The notes: generated by a model from the letters alone, not told the origin. A DNA stretch of 64,000 bases from Brasenia schreberi (GCA_036023115.1 JAYKKT010000056.1:3282001-3346000); one strand, 5' to 3'; positions 21,383 to 36,549 are shown, counted from the first letter of the stretch. Numbers and translations are program-made.

Positions 21383-21560
21383 CGAAGAGCAACAGCTCAC
21401 CTGGCTAGAAGGTTCGACTCACAAGATGGTCATAAATTCAATTCCCAGGGCATGCATAAGCCTCACGGTACGTCTTGGCTCAGCTCAAGAAGAGCTCATC
21501 CATGTTGGATTTGTGATCTAAACGAACTGAAGCAGTTGACTCATTAAGCTTTACGAGGTA
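21383..21560 (+). mobile_element. SINE-like tRNA-related sequence
   Basis: Contains an A-box-like CAGCTCACCTGGCTAG and a B-box-like AAATTCAATTCCCAGGGC about 50 bp later, resembling an RNA polymerase III promoter. The part AGCTCACCTGGC is shared with the sequence at 22430. There is no complete tRNA fold. Confidence 0.4.
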
Positions 21561-22409
21561 AAAGTGAACCCTGTAAGTTTGTTTCAGCGATGTGTCATAC
21601 AAGCTCGTTTCTTTTAGTATATATTTTTTTATACACATATGTGCTAGAAAATCGTTTAATGGTATGAAATGGTCAAATATTTCATTTCCACATGCAAATT
21701 GTATAAAAATTAGATTTTTGACTTTGTTCCAAATTAGAAAACTAAATTTCGTAATGAGAATTACATGTTAAGAGCTACGCTTTTAACTTTACCCCGCAAC
21801 TGGTGTTGGACCCAGTTAACCCCACTTGTGTTTGGTTTGTGCTTGGCTCCACTTGACAAGAATTCGAGTTGATGAATAAGCCCTGAACAGCCCCTGTTCG
21901 GTTCGTTCAGCGCGGTTAGCAGCCCTAGCCATTAGATATGATTCTCACTGTCTATCACATGACTAGGCTCACAAGATTGTGGCCCGGGATGGTGCCTTGG
22001 CTACGGAGTTGGATACTAAGTCTCAAATTGGAGGGATCCATAAGTAGTAAGTTCAGTAAATTGTATTAATATCTTGCTTATAGGGCTTAAATTTTTTGCC
22101 ATCGGGTGGGCTTCCTTGTCTCATTAAAGAATGCAAAGTGACTCTATGCTAGATTCGTTCTGGTCCGCTTGCGGCAACCTTCATAAATATGCAAAGCTAA
22201 AACTGTGAAACCAGCTTATGACATTCTTAATGATCATTAGGGTTGTCACCAACTCTCTCAGCATCGGTCGTCACAAGGCTCCAATTAGCTTCTTTCGTTA
22301 GCAAACCTATAGTTCTCTTTCTTTCTTCTACATTTCACAACGGCAAATGATGTTACACCAAACCACCTTAAGTGTGTTTTCCTGATTTTACGTTTTTATT
22401 TGTGTCATG

Positions 22410-22520
22410 TCAAGCAGGTCTTGCATTAGCTCACCTGGCAGGCGCTCTTTGACTCTCATAATGCAGGTGGCAAGTTCGATTCCAGGGGTTTGCATGCGAA
22501 GTGTGTAAGGCTTTGGTTAG
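22410..22520 (+). mobile_element. SINE-like tRNA-related sequence
   Basis: A-box-like TTAGCTCACCTGGCAGGC is followed 35 bp later by a B-box-like GGCAAGTTCGATTCCAGG. Spacing fits a tRNA-derived SINE head. The tail continues GTGTGTAAGGCTTTGG. No acceptor stem forms, so it is not a tRNA gene. Confidence 0.5.
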
Positions 22521-23187
22521 ACATGGCTGGTTTAGAATCGGTACGACAGTTCCAGCTGGAACTGCACCGGCCTAAGAACTGACTGAAACCAGAACCGATG
22601 AAATGGGACCTTGGACTGGGCCTAAAACCAGGGACCACCCAGTTCGGTTCTGGTTCTACTGATTTTTAAATTTTTTAATGTTTTTTGCGGTTCCGTGCGA
22701 CTTAGGACCATCGAGCATTATGTTTCCCACCTTATAAAGTAGAAGCAACTAGAGAGGATCGAACTTGGGTGCCTTCAAATCAGTACTTTACTGTTGGACC
22801 CTTCTGCAAAGCGAGAAGGTACCGCATTGCTGTTGGTTTATGTTTGTTGTGGCATCACCCTCATCAATATCATGCTTGAATTTGTCACCGCTGAAACAAA
22901 TCAAAGTGCAGGACTGTGACATGGTTGGTGCCTGAATAGAAGGATGCCATATTTATTTGTTTAATTATTTTTTCCATTTTTCCTTCGATATTGACTGGTG
23001 AGACCCTGTGCATTGTAAGTCAATAAATAAGATTGAATTTTGAGGAATGGGGAGCTTGTGGGATGGCCCAGTTGGCCATCTAACTGCTTGAACACGTTTC
23101 CTGTATTTCTTTCTAAACCAACATGATTTTAAGAGGACTAAGAATTGTTGCCATGCTTAACTATATATCCCTTCTTTTTGTCAACAG

Positions 23188-23239
23188 AGTAGGTGGAGCT
23201 GCTCATCTTACAAGAATCTATGGTGCCATTAAACCGTGA
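23188..23239 (+). CDS. Possible short terminal exon of the 19.3-kb gene
   Basis: After the acceptor CTTTTTGTCAACAG an open stretch of 52 nt is in phase with the donor at 19973/19974 and would give VGGAAHLTRIYGAIKP followed by TGA at 23237-23239. This is an inference from splice-site quality and phase only. If real, the stop at 19975 is used only in intron-retaining transcripts. Confidence 0.3.
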
Positions 23240-24598
23240 CTCAGTCCACTGCTTTTGCTGCAACTGGGGCTGCAGCTAGCTGAACTCATGAGCTTCAAAC
23301 CTAGCTCGGGCTCCGCATGGTTAGCCCAGAAACTAAAAGGATGTGCCCCAAGCACGAGTTGATGCCGATTCAGTTACATGAACTGGGCTAAGTTTACTGG
23401 TGAAATCTCTCTGTCAGGTCGGCTGATTTTCTATCACAGTTGTGAATGGTAGACCTAGATTAGTGTCCTTAGATACAAAACCCATCGCCTAATGAACTAT
23501 TTTTTCCAATTAAAGTGCAAAACTCATGGCTTTGCATGGTTAGTTGACTGTGCTTCTCACCATGGTTCAAGCTCTGCTTGGATGTGTCTACTCGATTCCC
23601 AGGGTCGTGGTTTGGCTATTGAAGGCCGACCGAGCGCGCTAGGACTCTGCCAGAGAGAACCCTACCTTCACCAGAACCACACTTGAAGCCCTATGCCCTA
23701 GTTTAAAACCTCAAAATTTAAAAATAACAAATGAGAACCTACGTTGAGGTGATGTGGGCGTCTGGAGCACCCAATAATATGTCGAAGAAAGAAACTACCG
23801 CGAATTTGTGGGGCTATAATACAAGCCTCACCATATAACCATCGGGTATAATACAGATATAGTTCATAGTTCATGATATGACTGTGGGCTATTCACCCCA
23901 CACATAAAAAATGTGTAGTTGCACCACGATCCGATGGCATAATACAGAGCCGACTGTATAACATGAACTATAACAGGATAGTTAACGTCCATTCGATTCG
24001 CCTTTAAAAAAATTTCTGGATCTGCCACTGATTAGCAATTGGGTGGAAGTGCATGAGTGGTTCAGAACTTGATCCTCGTTATCTGTGTAGTTTACAATAG
24101 AGAAAGACCTGTCTGTTTATTCACATAAATATATCATCTCAACATGGTACTGAAAGAACTCTCTAGTCTCACTGTCTGCTAAATCTGAACATGTACCAGG
24201 CAAGCAGCTATTAATTTAAGTCATCCCAACAAGAACAAAACCTAGATTTATATGTTATTATTTACATATATTATAATTTATATAATATTGCCAATAAGAC
24301 AATGTTTGCTAGGCATGTTTTCAATGGTATCACACCAACCACTTCAAAACTAGGGGTAAGGTTTAGAATTTTCTAGCCTCAAACAAGAACTAATATAAAC
24401 CCTAAATCCCTCCATCAAGTTCCTCATTCAATATACCATGAAGCTCTAGTGTCCTGCTTGTCTTCACGAATCGATTACCATACAATACCCATTTCCAGTT
24501 CATACAAATTAAGAAAACAGACTCTTTCTTACTATCTCTGCAGATACTCTCAATAGACTCTTGATCAAAATCATCAGAAAGCCAGAAGAAACTAGCAG
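23240..24598. other. Intergenic sequence upstream of the MIZ1-like gene
   Basis: No coding signal that I trust. Around 23810-23990 the motif ATAATACAG recurs in two orientations with GATGG/CCATC, hinting at a decayed inverted-repeat element. AT-rich stretch at 24240-24295. A pyrimidine-rich CTTTCTTACTATCTCTGCAG at 24524-24543 could be a 5'-UTR splice acceptor. Confidence 0.45.
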
Positions 24599-28019
<3,421 letters not shown>

Positions 28020-28135
28020 CTTTTCCTCAAGGGCAGAGCCCTCTAGCGCCATTGCTGCTGGTGGGGAGTTTGACTCCGAGAGGGTGCATGTGTGTGTTAG
28101 GCTTCAGCCTCCTCTTGTAACAAAAAATAAATAAA
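28020..28135 (+). mobile_element. SINE-like sequence
   Basis: Contains a B-box-like GAGTTTGACTCCGAG followed by GTGTGTGTTAGGCTTCAGCC and a CTTGTAACAAAAAATAAATAAAT tail. The tail and the GTGTGTAAGGCTT-like motif resemble the copy at 22410. The A box is poorly preserved. Confidence 0.4.
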
Positions 28136-28140
28136 TCTAA

Positions 28141-28345
28141 AGAAATGCTTTTTACATCGGGCTGGGTTGGTCCGTCATTATGATAGGTAGGTCCGGACCT
28201 ATTTATTCTATTCCGCGACGCAGCACATTCTAGATGTGCATTTATAGAGGGAATTAACATGGCATGTCCGTCCAGCCGACCCCTTTTCGCATGGACTCAA
28301 CACCAAGTTGGTTCAGCCCCTCCGGCAGACAAGTTGGGGGAAGAA
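28141..28345. repeat. Dispersed repeat, copy A
   Basis: Shares an ordered set of blocks with 43388-43585: GTC.GTCATTATGATAGGTAGGTCCGGACC, CAGCA.., GGTTCAGCCCCTCCGGCAG and CAAGTTGGG. This indicates one repeat family of about 200 bp in two diverged copies. No coding capacity; class unknown. Confidence 0.6.
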
Positions 28346-28855
28346 AACAAATATTTAAGAGCAAGTGGAACAACGGAGGTTATTGCCCAATCTTATCTTA
28401 TCATGTTCTTTGAAGAGAATTGCCCACTTTTATTAACGTTAAAAACAAAATAACTTGTAAAACTTAAACTCGAGGTTATTCAGGTCAGTCCTTGACCTAA
28501 TGCAGTTTGATTCAGAACCCCATAGTAAGTTGCTACAGTCACTTCGGTTTCATGTCAAACATTTGGTGAAAATCTTGCATATCATATAAACATACTTTTA
28601 GCATCAAGTTGGTAAATTGATCATAATAGTATTAGATGTTTTCAAATGGATCCCTTTCGGCCTCGCGTGTTCTTCAGTAAAGCACCGGTTGAATTGTCTT
28701 TTATTGTATAATCGGTTCGGTCAGCCAAGTCGGAGCGACATCAGAAGTGCGGTCATGATGTTAATCCAACTCGAACTATAAGGGCGGGAACCTCACAGAG
28801 CAGTTTGAGTCAAAATGTACCACACAAGATGGTAAAGACTAAAACTAATTTATTA
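28346..28855. other. Sequence between repeat A and the copia LTR
   Basis: I see no gene. Part of it may be LTR sequence, because the two LTRs of the following element can only be aligned from 28856 onward. Confidence 0.4.
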
Positions 28856-29398
28856 TACTTGACTCAAGTTGAACTCGACTGCACCTTAGTCGCCTTGGCT
28901 AGAGAACAATAGGTAAGCAGAGAGCAACCACCAGTATGCTGAGGATAGATGCAGAGAAGGGTGCGGGAGGAGAGAGAGTGCAAATGTGAAAAGTTGCCGA
29001 TTAGAGAACCCCTAATCCCTTTTTATAGAAAATGTGGTGGGTACCAAATCCGATCTAATCAATGCACATTTTCGTCATGTATCCATTTCCGAACAAATTC
29101 ATTTGACTGTTAGATCAAAACTTTTTCATACAAACTTGGCGTTGAATCCATGCTACACATGCGTGCATGCGTCCACCCACAAGAAAGGACATATAAGTTT
29201 GTTCTCCTTTTCAGTATGGGACTAAACTTTTGTCTCATGGTCTTCAGATCCACAAGTCTCACATTTAACTTTTACTTTAGGACTTTCACATATATCAATG
29301 ATGTATCAATTGAATATTGAGGGATACCAAGCATGAATTAAATGTTATTAATGCACATGGTTTTAATTAATCTAAACTTAATTAACATTAATTTCAAT
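28856..29398 (-). repeat. 3' LTR of the old copia element
   Basis: Aligns with 33199-33722 through shared blocks such as TACTTGACTC, GAGAAGGGTG.GGGAGGAGAGAGAGTGC, TATGGGACTAAACTTTTGTCT.ATGGTCTTCA and ATGTTATTAATGCACATG. Ends next to the polypurine tract (complement at 29398-29412). Confidence 0.8.
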
Positions 29399-29522
29399 AA
29401 TCCCCCACAAAGTCTTGAAGTATGAAGTGTACTACCAAAACAACTGTCATATTATGCTTTCAGTAATGATACTTTTCTTTTTGAATCATTACTTGAGTTG
29501 TCCAATATTACTCTTAAAGAAA

Positions 29523-32500
29523 CTAGGTCAACATACGTCTTGAACCTAACTTTAAGTATAAAGGTAGAACGAGGCAAAATGATTTATTTCTTAGATTTCT
29601 AAGTGATAACGTTGTCACCCACAATAAACACATATCCAGTGACCCTATTACTTCCATAATTCTTTGTAATCTAACTATCATAACTAAATCCTTTAATAAC
29701 ATAAGGATGTTTACCGTAATGCAATTCAAGAGAAATAGTTCCCTTCACATAGTGAAATACTCTCTTTAGAGCTTCTCAATACATTATATGAGAACAATTG
29801 GTTAGATACACTTACACATAGTAAAAGCAATATCCAATCATATACAATTGGTTAGATACATCACTACTGATAATATGAGAATATCATAATTGAGATATAA
29901 GAATACCACTCTTATTCTTGTACAAAGCTTTAGATGAATCATATAAGCCTTCACAGGTCTATAACTTGTATATCTAAATCTCTCTAAAACTTTCTCAACA
30001 TAGTGAGACCAAGAGATTATAATATCATCAATAGACTTTGTAATTTTCAATCATAAAATCACATCAGCTATACCTAGATCGTTCATCTCAAACTTACTAC
30101 ATAAGAATGACTTACTCTCATTTATTATTATCATATCGAAATCAAACAATAAAATATCATCTACATAGATATGTAGAATGATAAATACATTATTGACTAA
30201 CTTGTAATAGATATACTTATCAAAATTATTAGAAATAAAACCAAAAGATGATATAACATAATCAAACTTTTATGCCATTGTTTAGGAGATTGTTTCAAAA
30301 CATATAATAATTTAACAAGCTTAGACACCTTAGACTCATTCTCATAAACCACAAATCCTTCTAGCGGATTCATATAAATTTTTTCATAAAGGTCACTATG
30401 AAGAAAATCAATCTTTATATCCATCTGATGATTGTTAGGTCATATATGGATACTAATGCTATAAGCACTTGGATTGTGATTATTCGGAAAATAGGAGAAT
30501 AGGTATCAAAATAATCAATTTCTTTATTTTGTGTGTACCCCTTGGAAATTAACAAGACCTTGTACTTATTGATTATTCTATTTGTATTCAATTTCTTCTT
30601 AATGATTTATTAGAAAGAATGAACTAAATTACAACATTAGTGACCTCTTTATAATACTTAACCTCTAGTGTAGTCATAGTTTGTTGGAAGGCAATAGGAG
30701 AATCCGTGACATTAAAAGTAACAATGTTACTTCAAAAGTCCTTTGATATCGTAAGATGTTTACTTCTAATATGAAAATAATAGTTTCAAGGTTGCCTCCC
30801 CACATTTGTCATCATTTCCACATAATCAGGAATAAAACTGATAGTAGGGTCAAGATATTTAGAAGATACATTTGAAGGAATTCCAATCTTCATTGAAAAC
30901 ACATTTTCAAAGATTATAGCATCACGAAACTCAATAATCATGTTGACATCTATGCTATATGTCAAATTTAATGAATAAGAATTTGTATGCATAACTTGTC
31001 TCTACATAATCAAGAAATATGACATCTACTGTTTTAACTCATAATTTCTTTCTCTTATATTAAGGGATGAATACTTTTGCAAGACACCTCATACTTTAAA
31101 ATATTTAAAACTAATCTTTCTACTTCCAAAACTCAAAGGAACTATTTTTCTTATGCTTATGGAGAACTCTATTAAGAATATAGTAAACTGTATTTAAGGG
31201 TTCCTCTCACATGTTGGTAGGTAACTTAAAACTTTGAAATAAAATATTTACCATATCATGCATGGTCATATTCTTCCATTCACCTATCTCATTAAACTAA
31301 AGAGAATAGAGAGCAATAACCTCATGAACAATACCATTGTTTTAACAATATTCTTGAAAAATGTTTGATGTATACTATCTTCTCATATCATACCTCAATA
31401 ATTTAAGTACCTTCCTAGTTTGGGTTTGTGCCTCATTTCTAAAGATTTGAATTTTTTCTAATAAATATAACAATATTTACTGCAATCACCAATAAACATG
31501 ATAAAATATCTTTTTATTATCCCTAGTTTTGATTCCATTGAATTCACAAACATCAATGTCCACTATAACTAAAAGTTTTCATGGTTGTTTCGCTTGTACA
31601 TAAATACCACATTTGTGTTTTCTATCTATAATAATTTTAGTAATGAGATTTTAAGTTGTCATTCCTTTCATGTAATCAAAATTAACATGATTCAACCTAA
31701 CATGCCATATATTAGATGATTCAATATTATAAAGAGAAGAAGAAGAAGAAGAGGTAAAGGCTTTATTAGCATTAAAATTCATACAAGAATAAATGATTGG
31801 TTCTACATAAATTTTAAACAGATTGTCTTTCTTAACTAACACAAGACCACTAAGGATATTCTAATGAATCATTGGAATATGTCTAACTCCTTGAATAATC
31901 AAGATCCTTTTCGAGAGAAACTTCAAATCTACATGTCCTTCACTCTTGACTTTAATAGTGGAATTATCTCTTAAGGTCATAATCTTGTCACAAAACGGCC
32001 TAGTAAGATACAAACAAAGATGGGTTAGCACAAACATGCACATTAAGCATAATATCTACAATACAATACTGTACTTATAAATAGAAATGATATGAGATTT
32101 CAAAGAAAGATATCCGTCACAAGATGTAGGTGCAGTGATCACCATGTTGACCATAACACCTTCAATGACTATATATTTCTTAGATTTCTTTGAGAGACTG
32201 CATAGTTCACTGTCCAACCTCACTATAAAGCCGACACAGTTTATTTTTAGGTTTCTTTTAGATCTTAGCTTTTGGTTTGTGCTTTGCTAGTTTTCCTTAT
32301 GATTACTAGGATATTTTCTTTTGATTGTCAGGTTTACTTTATGGGTACTATCAACATGTATGATGGTTTTTTGTCTTATATGCTTTTCTTGTATTGTTAT
32401 GTATATCATAAGATTATCACGGGTCATCTTACTCTTCTTATGCTTTAGATCTAGGTTGAAACCCTTTCAAGACTTAGGAATCTTCTTAATGATAGACATA

Positions 32501-32899
32501 ATAATTAATTTATCAAGAAGCTTCTTTTTGGCTTTGATCATACCATGACATAAAAATTAAAACTCGTGGATCTATTCAGTCATAGATTTTTCTTCTACCA
32601 TTTGATACTTCAAAAATTTATCCACAAAATACTTTTCTAAATAGAGGTCTTCAGTAAATTATTTCTAATCTAAGACAGCCCATAGATATTTTACTATTGT
32701 AGGAGGCAAATTATAAGCATCGAATAATACATTCAATAGTGTCGATAAGATACAATAGTGACAAAGAGTTATTCTCCTGACACTCAATGATTTTATCCGA
32801 GTTTCTAGGATCAATATCATCGGGTAAGGAACAATCAAACTCAATAAAAGTATATAACCTTAACATGGTTAACGAATTTTCATATGCTACTACCAACAC
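29523..32899 (-). pseudogene. Decayed copia gag-pol
   Basis: Minus-strand pieces occur in polyprotein order: a gag start (32899-32711), a protease-region fragment with IIQGVRHIP (32043-31861), the pre-integrase motif IWHVRLNHVNFDYMKGM (31842-31651), RT start MDIKIDFLHSDLYEKIYMNPLEGFV with LLYVLKQSPKQWH (30424-30197), an RT/thumb piece with VEKVLERFRY (30050-29838), and an RNase H piece (29729-29523). Every piece is closed by stops or frameshifts. A full-length copia polyprotein is about 1,300 residues, so most of it is unreadable. It has no remaining function. Confidence 0.85.
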
Positions 32900-33198
32900 T
32901 TAAAATAGGGACCAACAAACTTTTTCAGTATGATAAATCGTAAAAACTTGTAGGATTACATGCATAATAAACCAATATGTAATAATCGTAAACATGCCCA
33001 AATCAAGAACAAACACCGATCCAAAGAATGATATAAACAAACTATATAAAAACACGAAACAAAAAATGAGAAACAAAGAACTTATCTGTGCGAGTCATCC
33101 TTGCAGACTTGCTTTAGAGAAATCAACGTCTCACTATTGCGTACGTACAAATACCTACACTATTCTCCAAAGAGAAAATGCACACAACAAGAGCACAT

Positions 33199-33722
33199 AC
33201 TTGACTCGAGCTGAACTCGATCACACCTCAGTTGCCTTGACTAGATAATGATAGGCAAGTAGGGAGTAGTCACCGACATACACAGAGAAGGGTGTGGGAG
33301 GAGAGAGAGTGCGAAGGTGAATAGTTGCCAATTAGGGAACTCCTCATTCCTTTTATAGAAATGCGATCGATCCTGAATCCAATAGATCAAAAAGTTTTCA
33401 CGCAAAAAGATAGATCGAAGATAATTCTAAGCTCATACCCAACACGACACAAGCGTGCATGTGGCCTAACATATCCTCCTCAAGCTCTTTGAACTAAGGT
33501 TCATTAACTACCAACAATATAAAAAACTTTTCAATATGGGACTAAACTTTTGTCTTATGGTCTTCACATGCACAAGTCTGTTACTTGTAATTCATATACT
33601 TTACGACTTTCACATATATTAATGATACATCAATTGAACATTCAAAAATACCAAACATGATTTAAATGTTATTAATGCACATGAATTTAATTAACCTAAC
33701 ATTAATTAACATTAATTCCAAC
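33199..33722 (-). repeat. 5' LTR of the old copia element
   Basis: The right edge, read on the minus strand, begins TTGGAATTAATG, like the left copy's TTGAAATTAATG. The inner part (about 32900-33198) has no counterpart at the left copy and may be leader or extra LTR sequence. A weak initiator-Met-like site TTGGTAGTAG lies near 32890 just before the gag start. Confidence 0.75.
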
Positions 33723-34474
33723 TGTAGCTGTAGTGTTAGTCTCTCTTGTTTCCCTTTTGCACCAAGAAAAGGATATTTGTCGAGACAAAACAAAACAACT
33801 TGTGCTTCGTTTTGAGGACTCAAACTATTGAGTTCTAAAAGCTTGTATGCCATGAATTCACTGATCACTCATCAGTCTTTGTTAGTTTATTGTCATGGCG
33901 GCACGATCTATTTTGGAGCGAGTTGTGGCGTTGCCGTGCCAAAAGGGGAAAAAAAGAAGAGAGAGACATTAGAATTCTCCTATCTAAGCAAAACAAGAAT
34001 GGATGAAATCCCATTAATCATTGCCTGTGCTCGCACAAGAGTTGTACACTAAAACCAGGAAAAGAAAGAAAATTCAGCTCAAGGAGCGACAACTCTCCTG
34101 GCTAAAAGAAGCCCACTGAAAACCTTTAAAGTTTAAAGGTCCCAAGATCGATAGCTGGGTTTGTGCTTATATGGTTAAGGGTCTAACTAACCCAAGCTTG
34201 CGTATGTAACAACAAAGTACAAAAGTCCATCCCTGAAAAACCAAAAAAATTCAACCAAGATCTCTTGCCTTCCCTGCAAAACCAGCATGGACAATTTATC
34301 CTTTGAAGCCAATGAGAGCCAGGAGGCAAAACTAGTTCCCCCGTCTTGCATTAGGCTGAGCCCTTAGGTATCATCAGAGTGCGCTTTATGGTTGAGGTTC
34401 AGGAAATCCATATCTTCACTTACAGAATTGATAGTGGTGGAGATCATAGAGGAAGAATCCCCGCCTCGCGTTTG
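33723..34474. other. 3' flank of the Dof gene, with a SINE-like sequence
   Basis: Downstream of the Dof stop the same frame stays open for another 33 codons (34474-34376), ending at a TAA; this may be 3' UTR or a lost C-terminus. A SINE-like stretch lies at about 34078-34215 (ACTCTCCTGGCTAAAAG, ATCGATAGCTGGGTTTGTGC, TAACAACAAAG). No other gene is seen. Confidence 0.5.
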
Positions 34475-34792
34475 TTAGCCTTTGTTAGCACCGTATCGTC
34501 GCCTTCTTTTCCGGCGGCCAGAGCCGATAGGGAGGTCCCTCATGGCTCCCCCATTGGTCCAGTAGCGCTGACATTCCTTACAGAAGTGCCTTGGTTGGTC
34601 TACACAGTAGTTGTTGACGTAGCAGAATCTGGTGTTCAAACTGCTGCATCTGGGACAGGGGATGTGGTGCTGGCCGCCCACTCTGACAGAGGAATTGGCT
34701 TCGTCTTCCTTCTCTTCATCCTCCGGTTCAATTATAGCTGGATTTTCGTGATGATTGGTGATTTGGATCGGTTCTCTATAGTTCTGCTTTTG
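34475..34792 (-). CDS. CDF-like Dof transcription factor, exon 2 (Dof zinc finger)
   Basis: Exon 2 starts after TTTTCTGCAG with [10 protein letters not shown] and runs to TAA at 34475. It encodes an acidic linker ([12 protein letters not shown]) and a complete Dof finger: CPRC, 21 residues, CKEC, then [21 protein letters not shown] and a basic RRRR. Dof proteins are plant transcription factors binding AAAG sites in the nucleus. Joined to exon 1 in phase 0 the product has about 135 residues, much shorter than typical cycling Dof factors but similar in plan to short members such as Arabidopsis Dof1.5/COG1. Cys is present where most relatives have Asn-Val-Asn (NNYCVD). The C-terminal FKF1/GI-interaction motifs of long CDFs are absent. 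It may be a natural short form or a truncated gene. Confidence 0.9.
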   Translation of the reverse strand, partial: QKQNYREPIQITNHHENPAIIEPEDEEKEDEANSSVRVGGQHHIPCPRCSSLNTRFCYVNNYCVDQPRHFCKECQRYWTNGGAMRDLPIGSGRRKRRRRYGANKG

Positions 34793-34815
34793 CTGCAGAA
34801 AATGCACATGAGAGG

Positions 34816-34889
<74 letters not shown>

Positions 34890-36409
34890 TTAGTATCCAT
34901 ACCTTTTCCTCCTACTTTCCAAACAAGGAGCTCCAAAGCATGAGATTCTTTTAAACTTTGAATTTACTTTGTCTAGAGATACTAGCAGGATATTGGACTT
35001 TTATCTGTACTGAAAGATATTAGGTTTTTATGATACCTATATATGTTCTCTATCAGCTGACTGAGCGAGTCAACTCTCTGTTGAGCACCGCAAGAAAAGG
35101 GATCCTTTTTGAATAGGAAGGAAGTGCAATAGTTTCACCAAAACAAACCTTGCAAGTTTCTTTTTTCCTGATTGCGTTTATGTGCAAGGACCTGGGCTAG
35201 GATACGGCTGTATTTGAAGGGAAAATGTACCCTGCTAGCATCTTATTTTGTCTGAAAGGACTGAGTGGAAGGTTGGATTGTTAGTTTTAGTGATCAAAGT
35301 GCAAACGGATCGAGGCGAAGTCTCCGCAAAATAAATCAAGACACAAACAATGCCACGATTTTGAAAGACATAGATGTACATTTACATACAAATAACAAAG
35401 ATACCCCAAAGCTGAAATCAGTAAAACGACGAAACAGAGACAGGAGAACGTCAACTACAGGAGCTTACCATCCTCAGTAGTCGACGTTTACGGTTCTTGG
35501 TGAGTGTACAATAAAGGGAAGAATTAGCCCCTTCCAATTGCCAAACCCAATTCAGAAGTTCTTGAGACACGTCGATTGTACAGCCCAACTGCTTGTCATT
35601 CACATGGCCAACACAATCTTGAAAACATTAAAAGGGGAAGAGAGCAATTTCACAAAAAACGATCATAAAACTATGATGTTAGAAAGGAACTGCTCTATTC
35701 CTTTCGCTTTCCGGATTGTTGAGTAGCTTTAACTAGACAAAATTAGAAATGGAGGAATCTTTAAGAAGTTAATGTGGCGATTTCCTTGCCTGAATCTGGC
35801 TTTTTTCGAGCTTCAGGTTCGTTGCTGTCGAGCTCTTTCAGGTACGCCTGCAGTGGAAGATGAATGTGATCTTGTTTTGATTTCGAGGTTTCCTCACAAC
35901 GGATTTTTCTTGGGAAAGTTCTCAGAGGTTTTTCTCTGTGTGTCTGTATCTCTGTGTATCTGTATGTATGCGCTGCTATGTATTTACAGAGCAACGTGTG
36001 CTCCTCCTTTCTCGGTTTATCCTGCTGGGCTTTCCTCTTTAGGAGCCTCTGTTTTCGGACAGTTACCGTGATCTCCGGTAACAGTCCAACGTTATGATAT
36101 TGTTGTTGTTATGGCCATCTTTACTGTAATCGCGAGTACGGGTAATGGTTGGATGACCAGTCCAGCCGTTACTATGCTGGGTTGTCGAGAATGGACACAA
36201 CCTAACAGTTAATAAGTCATAATCCTCAACCAGAGGATCAGAGAAAAATTCAATCATGGCGTATTAGATACAAATTAAACAAATCAACCAATCGTTTCAA
36301 AATCGTTCCCAAGCATGGAACTTCCGATTAATCTGGCTTCTTTTGTTCATTGTCCGCTCTCCGCGCCATACTCATATAAGAACACATGAGCAAGGGAGCT
36401 ACCACATAC
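34793..36409 (-). other. Intron of the Dof gene (1.6 kb)
   Basis: Donor GTATGT at 36409-36404 and acceptor CTGCAG at 34798-34793 (minus strand) join exons in phase 0. No repeat family or coding signal apart from the CT/GA microsatellite near the acceptor. A single intron between the KLFGKTI-type N-terminus and the Dof finger is typical of CDF-type Dof genes. Confidence 0.75.
34818..34888. repeat. (GA)n microsatellite beside the Dof intron acceptor
   Basis: About 35 GA units on the plus strand, read as CT in the transcript, ending roughly 20 nt before the acceptor AG. It supplies an unusually long polypyrimidine tract. Confidence 0.95.
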
Positions 36410-36499
36410 CGTCAACTGAGTGGCAGGAAGCTCGAGCTCCAACTCATTGTCGACTGTAGCGATGGTCTTGCCTAACAGCTTGATGGCAGAACCTCTCAT
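36410..36499 (-). CDS. CDF-like Dof transcription factor, exon 1
   Basis: Too short for ordinary open-frame calling. From ATG at 36499 it reads MRGSAIKLLGKTIATVD and ends ELPATQLT before the donor GTATGT. The AIKLLGKTI block is the conserved N-terminal motif of CDF-subgroup Dof proteins (KLFGKTI in most). It is exactly 90 nt, leaving phase 0, which matches exon 2. A TATA box lies just upstream. This exon, the intron position and the finger together make a coherent gene. Confidence 0.82.
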
Positions 36500-36541
36500 C
36501 TCTCTCTGTGAGCGAGCATTTCTAGTGTTGGCAGTTTCATT

Positions 36542-36549
36542 CTTATATA
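36542..36549 (-). promoter_or_regulatory. TATA box of the Dof gene
   Basis: TATATAAG on the minus strand, about 43 bp upstream of the ATG at 36499. Transcription starting about 30 bp downstream would give a 5' UTR of only 10-15 nt. The promoter proximal to this point is limited to about 165 bp by the retrotransposon at 36714. Confidence 0.6.

Larger units (their letters stand above)
19978..23187 (+). other. Candidate last intron or 3' flank of the 19.3-kb gene
   Basis: About 3.2 kb without a long coding frame. It holds a LINE remnant (20577-20895) and two SINE-like tRNA-related sequences (near 21390 and 22415). GGTTC/GAACC-rich sequence lies at 22510-22660. The right edge is a good acceptor: CCCTTCTTTTTGTCAACAG. 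Confidence 0.4.
28856..33722 (-). mobile_element. Old Ty1/copia retrotransposon
   Basis: Two diverged LTR copies (28856-29398 and 33199-33722) flank remnants of protease, the pre-integrase zinc region, RT and RNase H on the minus strand. The polypurine tract GTGGGGGATTA is found at the inner edge of the left LTR. The divergence between LTRs and dense stops mark an old insertion. The outer limits and target duplication could not be fixed. Confidence 0.8.

Noticed and set aside
22410..22520. tRNA gene
   Set aside because: Only A- and B-box-like words are present; no acceptor stem or anticodon arm can be formed.
34379..34954. Plus-strand open frame of 191 residues with a long Arg-Glu repeat
   Set aside because: It is the antisense of the Dof exon plus translation of the GA microsatellite.
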